A stretch of 64,000 nucleotides of DNA from Elusimicrobiales bacterium (GTDB lineage Bacteria > Elusimicrobiota > Elusimicrobia > Elusimicrobiales > UBA9959): the NCBI GenBank assembly GCA_028688015.1, contig JAQTZB010000003.1, forward strand, positions 248,001 through 312,000, read 5' to 3'. Below the pieces are notes generated by a model that had not been told where the DNA came from, ran no database searches, and saw only the letters and a list, made by a program, of their open reading frames with translations. Below, in pieces: positions 11,284-19,361 of the stretch. The position numbers were made by a program, and so were the translations under genes. Every line of letters starts with the position of its first letter. The first letter of the stretch is position 1.

Positions 11284-11299
11284 ATTTTACCGACCGGTA
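11284..11299 (-). promoter_or_regulatory. Putative promoter/operator of tolC-macA-macB
   Basis: A near-perfect palindrome, taccgaccggta (11288-11299), overlaps a TAAAAT hexamer on the minus strand (11284-11289) about 49 nt before the tolC start. Five-base arms around a short centre resemble operators of TetR-type repressors, which often control efflux operons. No regulator gene is adjacent. The promoter reading is tentative. Confidence 0.4.
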
Positions 11300-11314
11300 G
11301 ATAAAGTATAGCAA

Positions 11315-11345
11315 AAGGCCCGCCCCGCTACTGCGGGCGGGCCTT
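11315..11345 (-). terminator. Rho-independent terminator after the FAD oxidoreductase gene
   Basis: Eleven-base arms aaggcccgccc / gggcgggcctt with a 9-nt loop, followed by TTTTGCT on the minus strand. Confidence 0.8.
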
Positions 11346-11363
11346 CCGTGGCGGGCTTAAACC

Positions 11364-12521
11364 TTACTTCAGCTTCTCCTGGCCCGCGAAGCTGCGCTCC
11401 AGCCTGAAGCCGGCCAGCATCTCGCGGTCGGTCCCTGAGGGCTTGCCGCCCAGGTGGGCCGCCAGCGCCTCGCCCAGGCCGGGCCCCAGCATGAAGCCCT
11501 GGCCGCACATGCCCACGGCCAACACATAGCCCTTGAGCGCAGCGGGGAAATCCACCACCGGGAAGCCGTCGGGCGTCATGGGATAGAGCCCGCGCCAGGT
11601 GCGGCGCACCCGCAGGGTGGCCAGGTTAGGCATCAGCGAGACCATGCGGCGCGAGATCTCCGGCAGGAACTCCGAGGTGGAGCGCCGGTCGTCGCCCCAG
11701 ATGGGGGGCTGCGGCGTCAGGCAGAACACGATCTGCCCTTCCCAGTTCTGGTAGAAGTAGTAGTTCTTGGACTTGTCGCCGGGACGGATGTCCACCACCA
11801 TCGGCTCGAAGAACCGCGCGGCGGGCTCGGTGATGCCGGCCTCGTGGCAGTCGGGCCGCACCGGCACTTTGACGCCGGCCAGGTCCGAGACCGCCGCGGC
11901 CTGGGCCCCGGCGGCGTTGACCACCCACTTCGCGCCATAGCGGCCCTTGGCCGTGCGCACTCCCCGCGCTTCGCCGCCCTCTTTAAGGATTTCCGTCACC
12001 GGCTCGTTAAAGCGGAACTCGGCCCCCAGCTTGACGGCCCGGCGGTAGAAAGCGTTTATAGACAGCAGCGGCGAGGCAGAGCCGTCGCCGGGGGAATAGG
12101 TGCCGCCGCGCAGGTCTTTGTCGGCCACGCCGGGCACCAGCGCGCGCACCTTCTCGGCGCTGACCCAGTCTATGTCGAGGCCGTAGCCCTTCTGCACCTT
12201 CAGCAGGTCGCGCAGTACGGCCTCGTCGCGCTCGGTGTAGACCGGGAACAGGTAGCCGCCCTTGATCCAGCCTATGTCGTCGCCGTGACGCTCTTTCCAG
12301 GTGGAGAAGATCTCGAGGCTGCGCAGGCAGGTCTTGATCTTGGAGCCGTCGGAGTGCGTGGCGCGCACGCCGCCGATGGCGCACTTGTTCTGGCCCTGGC
12401 CCGGAGAGGCCGCGGCCTCCAGCACCAGCGTCTTCATTTCGGCCTTGGCCAGCGCCATCGCCAGCGGCACGCCGATGCTGCCCGCCCCGATTATTATGAC
12501 GTCGTAATTATTTTCGGTCAT
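11364..12521 (-). CDS. FAD-dependent amine/amino-acid oxidoreductase (DAO family)
   Basis: The 385-aa protein has an N-terminal dinucleotide fold (VIIIGAGSIGVPLAMALAKA) and a C-terminal DAO end (LAVGMCGQGFMLGPGLGEALA) with the RRTWRGLYPMTPDGFPV segment typical of sarcosine/glycine/proline dehydrogenase beta subunits and HcnC. It would oxidise a secondary amine or imino acid with FAD. The gene upstream on the same strand encodes a fused 2Fe-2S/FAD/4Fe-4S protein like the alpha partner in such complexes, so electrons probably pass to that subunit rather than to oxygen. The substrate (sarcosine, proline, hydroxyproline or a D-amino acid) is not resolved. Confidence 0.85.
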   Translation of the reverse strand: MTENNYDVIIIGAGSIGVPLAMALAKAEMKTLVLEAAASPGQGQNKCAIGGVRATHSDGSKIKTCLRSLEIFSTWKERHGDDIGWIKGGYLFPVYTERDEAVLRDLLKVQKGYGLDIDWVSAEKVRALVPGVADKDLRGGTYSPGDGSASPLLSINAFYRRAVKLGAEFRFNEPVTEILKEGGEARGVRTAKGRYGAKWVVNAAGAQAAAVSDLAGVKVPVRPDCHEAGITEPAARFFEPMVVDIRPGDKSKNYYFYQNWEGQIVFCLTPQPPIWGDDRRSTSEFLPEISRRMVSLMPNLATLRVRRTWRGLYPMTPDGFPVVDFPAALKGYVLAVGMCGQGFMLGPGLGEALAAHLGGKPSGTDREMLAGFRLERSFAGQEKLK

Positions 12522-12538
12522 AGGTCCCTTTTCGCCGG

Positions 12539-12664
12539 GAAGTTTCTACTGAAACTTCCTCCTCGCATAGCGAGTGCCCTGCGGGCGGCATACACCTCTT
12601 CTACACTTCGCGCATAGCGCTCGGTCTTCGACCGCTGCGCGGGAAGTCCGCCTGCGCGGACTTC
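12539..12664. repeat. Palindrome-rich intergenic element
   Basis: The 145-nt gap between the two oxidoreductase genes is packed with short hairpins: gaagtttc-tact-gaaacttc (12539-12558), ctcgc-ata-gcgag, ggtc-ttc-gacc and gaagtccgc-ctgc-gcggacttc (12643-12664, 9-bp arms). Two hairpins share the gaag...cttc ends. It lies inside what looks like one transcription unit, so it may be an RNA processing element or an intergenic repeat family member. I cannot show other copies in this window. Confidence 0.45.
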
Positions 12665-12666
12665 GG

Positions 12667-14763
12667 TTAAAAGCCGCTCCAGCTGGCCTTCTCGTCGGCC
12701 TCGGTCTGGCATTTCACGCCGGAGAAGACGCCGAGCGGCGCCTCCACGAACAGCGGCCGCCTGGTGAACCCGGTCACCTCTTTGAGGTCCACGCCCTCGC
12801 TGCGGAAGACGTTAAGCAGCAGCGCCGAGCAGGTCTTGGAGCCGCAGGCGCCCATGCCGGCGCGCGTGACGGCCTTCAGCTGGTTCAGGTCGCGCAGGCC
12901 GCCCCGGATGGCGCGGCGCACTTCGCCCAGGCTCACCCGCTCGCAGCGGCAGATGACGGTCTCGTCGTCGGCCGCGGCCAGCTCGGCCGGAGCCTTAACG
13001 CCGGCCTCTTCGGAGTAGAGCTTGAGCGAAGCGGCGAGGTCCACTATCTCGGGCCGGGCCTTCACTATGACTATCATGGTGTTCTCGGCCTTGAAATCCT
13101 TCACATCCAGCACCTCGGCCTCGCCGAGGTCGGCGCCCTCCCAGCCGGTCAGGCGGACCCTGTCGCCCTTCTTCACCAGGCCGCGCCCTATCTCGAAGGG
13201 TATCGCCACCGACGGGTTGGCCGGGTCCTTGCGATAATCGACTATCGTGATGGCGAGGCCGGGGCAGATGACCAGGCACTTGTAGCAGCCGATGCAGTCG
13301 CCGGTGAACTGCGGCGTGTTCATGATGCTCTCGCCGGACAGCTTGATGGATTTTTTGGGACAGACGGTGACGCAGGGGTTGCAGGGTATCTCCTGCCGGC
13401 AGTGCAGCACAGGGTAGACTTTCCTGTCGTGTTCCTTCTTCGCGGGCTCCTTGGTGACGCCGGGGCGGGACTTGAGCACCTCCAGGCGGTCATACCAGAA
13501 CGGCGGCACCGGCGCGGCCATCACGCCGAGCGATTTGAGCACCTTGTGCGCCGTGATCTTGCCGCTGAACATCGCGGCCGAGGCCTCGGCGATCTCCTCG
13601 GCGTCGCCGCAGACGAAGGCCTCCATGCCGGCCTCTTTCGCCTGGGCGTGGAACTCGTCCACGGAGGAGAGCCCCACGGCGATGAGCAGCGTGTCGGCCT
13701 CGAATTTTTTCTCGGTGCCGGGCACCGGGCGGAACTTCTCGTCAACGGCCGCGATGGTCACGGTCTCGAGGCCTTCCTTGCCTTCGGCGCGCAGGATGGT
13801 ATGGCGGGTATAGACCGGCACGCCGAGGCGCTTGAGTTTGTCCTCGTGCACCTTATAGCCGCCGCAGCGGGCCTGGGCCTCTATCAGGCCCACTACCTGG
13901 ATGCCGGCCTGCAGCGCGTGGTAGCCGGCTATCAGGCCCACGTTGCCGCCGCCTACGATGAACAGCCGCTTTGCGGGGCGCACCAGATCGCGGTTGACCA
14001 GCGTCTGGAAGGCGCCGGCGCCGTAGACGCCGGGCAGGGTATTGCCCGGGAACGCCAGCGATTTCTCGCGCGCGCCGGTGGCGCTGACTACGGCCTTCGG
14101 GCGGATCAGGTAATACTTGTCTCCGCGCAGCACGCCGACCTTCCGGTCGGAGAAGACCGCGAGGCAGACCGCGTTCTTCCAGGCCTGCACCGATGGGTAT
14201 TCCTTCAGCTGCTCCTCCAGCTTGGAGGCTATGTCGACGCCGCGGGTGCCGGCGTAGCAGTCCTCCACCGAGCCGAAGAACTTGTGCGTCTGCAGCACCA
14301 GCTTGCCGCCGAAGCGGTCCTTGTCGTCTATGATGAGGGTTTTCACGCCGAGCTTGCCCAACTCGGCCGCGGCCGCCAGGCCCGAAGGTCCGGCGCCGAT
14401 GATGAGCGCGTCGAAATCCAGCTCCTCCACGCGGCCGAACTCCTGCACGCAGGCCACGCGCGGCAGGCGGGCCTCGCCGCGCAGCGTCTCAACGCGCATG
14501 CCCTCGCGCGCCGCGGTCACGCAGGACTTCACGGTCAGGCCGTCGGCGATGACCGAGCACTGCGCGCACTGGCCGTTGGCGCAGAAGATGCCCTGCGGCG
14601 CCGAGTCCTTGTGGTGGCGGCTGAAGATCTTGACGCCGTTGGCGTAGAGCGCGCTGGAGATCATCTCGCCCTCGAGCGCCTCGCAGGATTTGCCGTCGAA
14701 AGTGAATTTTATCGTCTTCCGCTCTTCCGGCTGAAGGACGGGGTGTTCGGTGATTCTTTCCAT
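12667..14763 (-). CDS. Fused 2Fe-2S / FAD-NAD / 4Fe-4S / BFD-like oxidoreductase subunit
   Basis: The 698-aa protein starts at the ATG at 14763 (GAGAGGG just upstream); the track's longer ORF is a shadow. Domains in order: a plant-type 2Fe-2S domain (CANGQCAQC, about residues 50-60), an FAD fold (IIGAGPSGLAAAAELG, about 110), an NAD(P) fold (VGGGNVGLIAGYHAL, about 265), a two-cluster ferredoxin (CNPCVTVCP and CIGCYKCLVICPG, about 460-505), and a C-terminal BFD-like 2Fe-2S site (CRCERV, GACGSKTC). The order matches HcnA+HcnB or sarcosine/proline dehydrogenase alpha subunits, with a ferredoxin module inserted. It should receive electrons from the DAO-family partner downstream and pass them to NAD, a ferredoxin or quinone. 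Confidence 0.85.
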   Translation of the reverse strand: MERITEHPVLQPEERKTIKFTFDGKSCEALEGEMISSALYANGVKIFSRHHKDSAPQGIFCANGQCAQCSVIADGLTVKSCVTAAREGMRVETLRGEARLPRVACVQEFGRVEELDFDALIIGAGPSGLAAAAELGKLGVKTLIIDDKDRFGGKLVLQTHKFFGSVEDCYAGTRGVDIASKLEEQLKEYPSVQAWKNAVCLAVFSDRKVGVLRGDKYYLIRPKAVVSATGAREKSLAFPGNTLPGVYGAGAFQTLVNRDLVRPAKRLFIVGGGNVGLIAGYHALQAGIQVVGLIEAQARCGGYKVHEDKLKRLGVPVYTRHTILRAEGKEGLETVTIAAVDEKFRPVPGTEKKFEADTLLIAVGLSSVDEFHAQAKEAGMEAFVCGDAEEIAEASAAMFSGKITAHKVLKSLGVMAAPVPPFWYDRLEVLKSRPGVTKEPAKKEHDRKVYPVLHCRQEIPCNPCVTVCPKKSIKLSGESIMNTPQFTGDCIGCYKCLVICPGLAITIVDYRKDPANPSVAIPFEIGRGLVKKGDRVRLTGWEGADLGEAEVLDVKDFKAENTMIVIVKARPEIVDLAASLKLYSEEAGVKAPAELAAADDETVICRCERVSLGEVRRAIRGGLRDLNQLKAVTRAGMGACGSKTCSALLLNVFRSEGVDLKEVTGFTRRPLFVEAPLGVFSGVKCQTEADEKASWSGF

Positions 14764-14799
14764 ATGACCCTCTCGTGCCTGAGACTTGCCTCCATATAC

Positions 14800-14805
14800 T
14801 ATAAT
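14800..14805 (+). promoter_or_regulatory. -10 box just before the membrane-TPR gene
   Basis: TATAAT ends 12 nt before the ATG at 14818. A start site 6-7 nt downstream leaves a leader of about 6 nt and no room for a Shine-Dalgarno. The opposite strand carries TATTAT/TATAGT in the same AT-rich stretch, which could serve the divergent gene. Confidence 0.5.
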
Positions 14806-14817
14806 AAAAAGCGCGAT

Positions 14818-17391
14818 ATGAAAAAAACCCGCGGGGAACCTTTCCTCTTCTGGGCGCTGGCGGCGCTGGCCGCCGGGGCGGCCGCGTGGCTGGTGCTGGG
14901 GCAGCGCGCCTATTCCGTGCAGAATTTCGAGTTTTACGCCGACCGCGGCGAAGCGCTGTTCCACGCCGTGCGCAGCAAGGCGGTCAGCTACAGCATGCCT
15001 CTGCTGAGCCTGCTGGTCTCCACGGCCCGCTACCACCTGGGGCTGGAGCCCGGGCTGCTGGCCAAGGCCGCGGGCGCCCTGATAGCGCTGCCGGCCTTCG
15101 CTATCGGCGCGCGGGGCGGCGGCCGGGCCCGCGGCGCCCTGTTCGCGCTGGCCGCACTGACGGCCGGCCTGGGCGGCGGCTCCATCGAGGCCGAGCAGGT
15201 GGTTTACTCGCTTTCCGTCATGGCGTTCCTCTCCGTGGAGCTGCTGCGGCAGGCGCGGGGCGGTACGGCCCTCGCCGCGGCCTCGGGCCTGGCCGCCGGG
15301 CTGACGCTGCTGGTGCGCTCGCCGCTGTTCGCCTTCCCGCTGCTCGCCGCGGGCTTCCAGTATTTTTCGCTCAGGCCCGCCCTGAAAAAGTGGCTGCCCG
15401 CCACGGCGCTGTTCCTGGGCTGCTCGCTGCTGCTGCTGCTGCCCTGGGTGCGGCTCAACCACAGCCTCTTCGGCCGGGTGATCCCGTTCGAGGAGGAGCG
15501 CTCCACCTGCAACATCATCACCGGGGCCAGCGGCGTCATCTACACGATAGAGGGCGACGCGCGGGCCTTCGCCGGGCTGTCCCGCACCGAAAGCCCCTAC
15601 CCGTGGGCCTTCAGGAAGATCCTCTCGTCGCCGCTGAATTACGCCGCGGCCGTAGCCAAGCGGCTCTGGCAGACCTTCCTGATGCTGTGGCCGCTGTTCC
15701 TGCTGGCCGCCGCGGGATACGCGTTCTGGCGCGGCCCGGAGGCACGCTTCCTGGTGTTTTTCTGCGGCTATTTCGTCCTGCTGCACTGCCTGCTCTCGAT
15801 AGAGGAGCGCTATTTCTACCCGCTTAAATTCCCGCTGGCCCTGCTGGCCGCCGGCGGCGCGTGGGAGCTGCTGAAAAAGCGCCTGCCCGGCGCCGCGACC
15901 GCCTGGCGCGACCGCCTGACGCTGCCGCTGCTGGCGGCGCTGCTGCTGCCCGCCGCCTGGGCGCTGGCCGTGGTGTGGCGCTATCCCGGCGCCTCCAAGC
16001 CGGCGCTGATAGCGGTGGAAGAAGCCCTTAAAGAGCACCCGGCCGACCCCTGGCTGTACAAAAAGAAAGGCGAGCTCCTGCTTTCCTTCGACCTGGCCGG
16101 GGCCGGCCGCGCCGCGCTGCGCGAAGCCTGCGCGGCTGGAGCCGGCGCCGACCTGTGCTGCCTGACGGCGGCCCTGGAGAGCGCGGCCCCGCGGGCCTGC
16201 CCCGGCAGTGAAAGCCTCTACGAGCTGCTGCTGGTTAAAACCCTGCGGGAGCTGGAACTGGGAACTTATGCGGAGGCGGAAAAGACCTTCGCGCAGGCGC
16301 GCGCCCATTGGCTTGAGGAGCGCAACGGCATCAAGGCCATGCCCTACGAGTCGGACCGGGAGCACCTGGCAAGGATCCTGGAGACCAACAAAACCCTATG
16401 GGACATGGACCTGTACGCGGCGCTGCTGTATTGGGAACCGGCGGCGCGCAGCGAACTTATCGCCAAGCTGGAGCGCCTGACCCCGCTCACCCCCAAGCTG
16501 CGGGCCGTCCTGCTGGGCGGCAAGCCGCGCCTCGGGCCCGGGGAAAGGGCGGAGCTGGCGGCCCTGGAGAGGCGGCTCGGGCCGGAACTGCAGGCCTCCG
16601 AGTTCGAGTGGGCCGGCAACCTGAGGGAACTGACGCTGGAACTGCTGCGGCGCGGCGGCTCGGGAAGGGCGGACGGCGCGCTGGGGCAGCTGCTGGACCT
16701 GCGGCTGGCGCCGGAAGAAACTTTGGAGGTTTTCGGCACCGGCAGCCCCGCGGACGGCGCGGCGCTGCGGGGAGCGGCCGAAGCCTACCTGGCCGCGCCC
16801 GGAGACACCGCCCCGGCCCGCCGCCTGGCCGCCGCGGCCCCCGATAATTTCGCCTACGCCCTTATACTCCTGAAAGCCGGCTCTTTCAGCCCTCCGGCGC
16901 TGGCGGAGGCCGCGGCGCACCTGCGCGGCAGGCCTTATCCGCTTGCCGCCGCGGCGGCGCTCTGCGCGGGGCGGGGCAAAAAGACCGAAGCCCTGGCGCT
17001 GGCGGCGGAAGCGGCCAGGAACGGGGCCCTGGGCGAGGCGGGCTGGCAGCGCGTCCTGCTCGCGGCCCAGCTGGCCGGAGACTACGCGGCGGGCCTTGGT
17101 TTCGCCGGCCGCGCCCTGCGTGAGCATCCCGGCTCGCCCGAGCTACTGAACGCGCGCGGTATGCTGAAGAAACTTTCCGGGGACGCCGCCGGGGCGCGGG
17201 CCGACTTCGAGGCCGCGGCCCGCGACGGGATCAGTTTTTCGGCGCTTATGAACCTGGGGCTGGAGCTGGAAGCCGCCGGCGAAAGCTCGCGCGCGGCCCA
17301 GGCCTACGGCCGGGCCGCCGCGGCGGCCCCCGGGCCGCAAGCCGGGCAGGCGGCACAGGCGGCAGCCGCCCGCGCCGGCGCCGCCAGATAG
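14818..17391 (+). CDS. Polytopic membrane protein with C-terminal TPR-like region (glycosyltransferase-like)
   Basis: The 857-aa protein starts at the ATG at 14818; the track ORF upstream of it is a shadow. The first 400 residues hold about ten hydrophobic helices with an Asp early in the first loop (FEFYADRGEALF). This resembles PMT/ArnT-type lipid-linked sugar transferases, though I see no decisive motif. From about residue 400 the protein is soluble, Ala/Leu/Glu-rich and helical, with TPR-like units (PELLNARGMLKKLSGDAAGARADFEAAARDG) at the end. The architecture is like membrane-TPR proteins of surface glycan assembly. It is divergent from the oxidoreductase operon. Confidence 0.6.
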   Translation: MKKTRGEPFLFWALAALAAGAAAWLVLGQRAYSVQNFEFYADRGEALFHAVRSKAVSYSMPLLSLLVSTARYHLGLEPGLLAKAAGALIALPAFAIGARGGGRARGALFALAALTAGLGGGSIEAEQVVYSLSVMAFLSVELLRQARGGTALAAASGLAAGLTLLVRSPLFAFPLLAAGFQYFSLRPALKKWLPATALFLGCSLLLLLPWVRLNHSLFGRVIPFEEERSTCNIITGASGVIYTIEGDARAFAGLSRTESPYPWAFRKILSSPLNYAAAVAKRLWQTFLMLWPLFLLAAAGYAFWRGPEARFLVFFCGYFVLLHCLLSIEERYFYPLKFPLALLAAGGAWELLKKRLPGAATAWRDRLTLPLLAALLLPAAWALAVVWRYPGASKPALIAVEEALKEHPADPWLYKKKGELLLSFDLAGAGRAALREACAAGAGADLCCLTAALESAAPRACPGSESLYELLLVKTLRELELGTYAEAEKTFAQARAHWLEERNGIKAMPYESDREHLARILETNKTLWDMDLYAALLYWEPAARSELIAKLERLTPLTPKLRAVLLGGKPRLGPGERAELAALERRLGPELQASEFEWAGNLRELTLELLRRGGSGRADGALGQLLDLRLAPEETLEVFGTGSPADGAALRGAAEAYLAAPGDTAPARRLAAAAPDNFAYALILLKAGSFSPPALAEAAAHLRGRPYPLAAAAALCAGRGKKTEALALAAEAARNGALGEAGWQRVLLAAQLAGDYAAGLGFAGRALREHPGSPELLNARGMLKKLSGDAAGARADFEAAARDGISFSALMNLGLELEAAGESSRAAQAYGRAAAAAPGPQAGQAAQAAAARAGAAR

Positions 17392-17396
17392 TTTGC

Positions 17397-17402
17397 TATA
17401 AT
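17397..17402 (+). promoter_or_regulatory. -10 box for the 17431 gene
   Basis: TATAAT lies 28 nt before the start codon, leaving a normal leader that includes GGAGGG. Confidence 0.5.
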
Positions 17403-17430
17403 CACATTCAAGGTTTAGATGGAGGGTACG

Positions 17431-17955
17431 ATGAAAAAAATTATTTTAACCGCCGCCTGCGCTTTCCTTGCGGGCAGCCTGAACGCTGCGGACTTCAAGC
17501 TTAACGCCGCCGACGCCCTGGCCCAGGTGGCCGTGGCCGCGCCGAAGGTGGAGCTGCCGGCCGCGCCCAAGCCCGCCGTGGTCAAGGGCGGCCAGTACGT
17601 GCAGGTTTCCGGCTACGTGAACCTCAACGGCAACGGCTGGATGCCCGGCAACGACGGCGGCTTCACCAGCGTGAACCTGACCGGCTGGGCCACCTTCCGC
17701 GATTCTTCCGGCAAGGTCACCAGCAACAACACCTATATCAACACCTCGGTCTCGCTGTGGGTGCGCCCCAACCAGCACGTCTTCCAGAGCGTCTGGCCCA
17801 ACCTTTACGTCACCTTCTACCGCAACGGCAAGATAGTGGGCTCCACCAGCATGAACGGCAGCATCTCCGTCTCGGGCTGGCCGTCCTCCAGCTACTTCAG
17901 CCTCAGCGGCTCCGGCTACCTCAACGGCTCCATCTACGTCGAGGACGAGCAATAG
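17431..17955 (+). CDS. Small secreted beta-rich protein of unknown function
   Basis: I place the start at the ATG at 17431, where GGAGGG lies 4 nt upstream and a signal peptide begins directly (MKKIILTAACAFLAGSLNA). The 174-aa product has an Ala/Pro/Val-rich linker (about residues 30-55). A Gly/Ser/Asn/aromatic-rich domain of alternating strands follows (YVNLNGNGWM, TSVNLTGWATF, YVTFYRNGKIVGSTSMNGS), suggesting a compact beta sandwich. No cysteines or catalytic motif are visible. It is a single-gene unit with its own -10 box and terminator. Function unknown; likely a periplasmic or surface protein. Confidence 0.75.
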   Translation: MKKIILTAACAFLAGSLNAADFKLNAADALAQVAVAAPKVELPAAPKPAVVKGGQYVQVSGYVNLNGNGWMPGNDGGFTSVNLTGWATFRDSSGKVTSNNTYINTSVSLWVRPNQHVFQSVWPNLYVTFYRNGKIVGSTSMNGSISVSGWPSSSYFSLSGSGYLNGSIYVEDEQ

Positions 17956-17974
17956 GCCGGCCGGCTTAAGCGCG

Positions 17975-18002
17975 AAGGGCGGCCAGGAGGCCGCCCTTTT
18001 CA
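17975..18002 (+). terminator. Rho-independent terminator after the 17431 gene
   Basis: Perfect 10-bp stem aagggcggcc / ggccgccctt with an agga loop, followed by TTTTC. Confidence 0.8.
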
Positions 18003-18006
18003 CAGC

Positions 18007-18906
18007 ATGAAAATACTCGAAGGCAAAACCCTCTCCGCAGAAATACTCGGCGCTCTGCCCGCCCGCGTCGCCGCGGTCAAGGCCCGGCTGGGCCGCCCGC
18101 CGTCGCTGGCCATAATCAACTACTTCGCGGATTCGCCCTCGGCGGTCTACGTGAAGCGCAAGATCGCGGCCTGCGAGAAGCTGGGCATCGCGGTGAAGCT
18201 GTTCTCCCCGAAGGCTGAAGAGGGCTATGAGGCCTTCAAAGAGCTGCTGGCACGCCTGGGGGCGGACCAGGACTACGACGCCATCATGATAGAGCGCCCG
18301 CTGCCCGACGGCTTCGAAACACGCGAGACCTGGGACGCCGTGCCGGCGGCCAAGGACGTGGACGGCCTCTCCACGCTGAACATGGGCCGGCTGTTCATCG
18401 CCAAAAAGTTTTCCGAGGTGGAGGAGGGGGGCTTTTTCTCGCCCTGCACCGCCCTCGCCGTCATCCGCCTGCTGAAGTACCACGGGATAAACCCCGCCGG
18501 CCTGAACGTCGCTCTGGCCGGGCGCTCTTCGGTGGTGGGCAAGCCGCTGGCGCAGATGCTGGTCACGCTCGACGCGACGGTCACCATCTGCCACACGCGC
18601 ACGAAGGACATCGCCGGGATCTTCGGCCGCGCCGACCTGGTGATCACCGCGGCCGGCAAGGCCAAGTGGCTCAAGAAGGACATGCTGCCCGCGGGCGCCA
18701 CCGTGATAGACGTGGGCACCAATTTCGACGACTACGGCAAGATGTGCGGGGACGCCGACTACGCGGCCCTGGAAGGGCACGCAGCGGCCGCGACGCCGGT
18801 GCCCGGGGGCGTCGGTCCGGTGACCCTGGCCTGCCTGCTGGAGGCCTCAGTGCGGGCCGCCGAGCTGGCCCCCAAAAAAGAGAAAGGCGGTATAATACTC
18901 ACATGA
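18007..18906 (+). CDS. folD: Methylene-tetrahydrofolate dehydrogenase/cyclohydrolase FolD
   Basis: The 299-aa protein interconverts methylene-, methenyl- and formyl-tetrahydrofolate. Family signatures include YVKRK (the catalytic Lys four residues after Tyr), AKDVDG, the nucleotide-binding GRSSVVGKP and TPVPGGVGP near the C-terminus. The conserved QLPLP motif reads ERPLP here, so the position of E. coli Gln98, which takes part in cyclohydrolase chemistry, is Glu. The last codons overlap the next gene (ATGA), and that gene's -10 box sits inside the folD C-terminus. Confidence 0.93.
   Translation: MKILEGKTLSAEILGALPARVAAVKARLGRPPSLAIINYFADSPSAVYVKRKIAACEKLGIAVKLFSPKAEEGYEAFKELLARLGADQDYDAIMIERPLPDGFETRETWDAVPAAKDVDGLSTLNMGRLFIAKKFSEVEEGGFFSPCTALAVIRLLKYHGINPAGLNVALAGRSSVVGKPLAQMLVTLDATVTICHTRTKDIAGIFGRADLVITAAGKAKWLKKDMLPAGATVIDVGTNFDDYGKMCGDADYAALEGHAAAATPVPGGVGPVTLACLLEASVRAAELAPKKEKGGIILT
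18891..18896 (+). promoter_or_regulatory. -10 box inside the end of folD
   Basis: TATAAT ends 6 nt before the ATG at 18903, predicting a leaderless or near-leaderless transcript for the Lys/Ala-rich secreted protein. Confidence 0.5.
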
Positions 18907-19268
18907 AGAAAAAATTCACCCTGCTGTTAGCCCTGCTGCTGCCGGCTGCGCTGTGCCTGCCGGTCTTCGCCGAGGACGCCGCCGCGCCCGCGGGCGAAAC
19001 CGCGGCCGAAGCCGCGCCCAAACCGGCCGCGAAGAAGCCGGCGCCCAAGAAGAAAGCCAAAAAAAAGAAGAAGAAGACGGCGCCCGTCTCCGAATACAAG
19101 TTCACCTCCGTAGAGAAGACGGAAACCTACAAGTTCGACAGGAAAGCCAACCCGATAGTGAAGCAGACCAAAAAAAAGGCCGCCCCCAAGAAAGCCGCGC
19201 CCAAGCCGGCCCCCGACAGCGTCGGCGTGGGCGGCGACGCCTCCGGCGCGGCCCCGGACGTGAACTGA
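18903..19268 (+). CDS. Secreted Lys/Ala/Pro-rich low-complexity protein
   Basis: The 121-aa product starts at the ATG overlapping the folD stop. It has a signal peptide (MKKKFTLLLALLLPAALCLPVFA), then runs of Lys and Ala-Pro-Lys (PAPKKKAKKKKKK, KKKAAPKKAAPKPAP) around a short ordered segment (YKFTSVEKTETYKF). It is highly basic, so it could bind nucleic acid, lipopolysaccharide or peptidoglycan; that is inference only. A similar Lys/Ala tail occurs on RsfS in this window. No family recognised. Confidence 0.65.
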   Translation: MKKKFTLLLALLLPAALCLPVFAEDAAAPAGETAAEAAPKPAAKKPAPKKKAKKKKKKTAPVSEYKFTSVEKTETYKFDRKANPIVKQTKKKAAPKKAAPKPAPDSVGVGGDASGAAPDVN

Positions 19269-19361
19269 CATGGCCGGCCTGCCGGTCAGCACGCCGGAAG
19301 CCCTGCGCGGCGACCGCAAGAACCTCGTGAAAGCCGGCCACCGCTGAGCCGCGCGCAACCT

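Noticed and set aside
12574-14817. Upstream 748 codons of the 1605-aa plus-strand ORF
   Set aside because: Antisense to the fused oxidoreductase gene; the real product starts at 14818, where a membrane protein begins behind a -10 box.
14764-16365. N-terminal extension of the 1232-aa minus-strand ORF
   Set aside because: Antisense to the membrane-TPR gene; Gln/Arg/Gly-biased shadow. The conserved protein starts at MERITEH at 14763.
19270-19347. 25-codon ORF (MAGLPVSTPEALRGDRKNLVKAGHR)
   Set aside because: It lies between two genes on the same strand without a ribosome site; composition is not distinct from random in-frame sequence.
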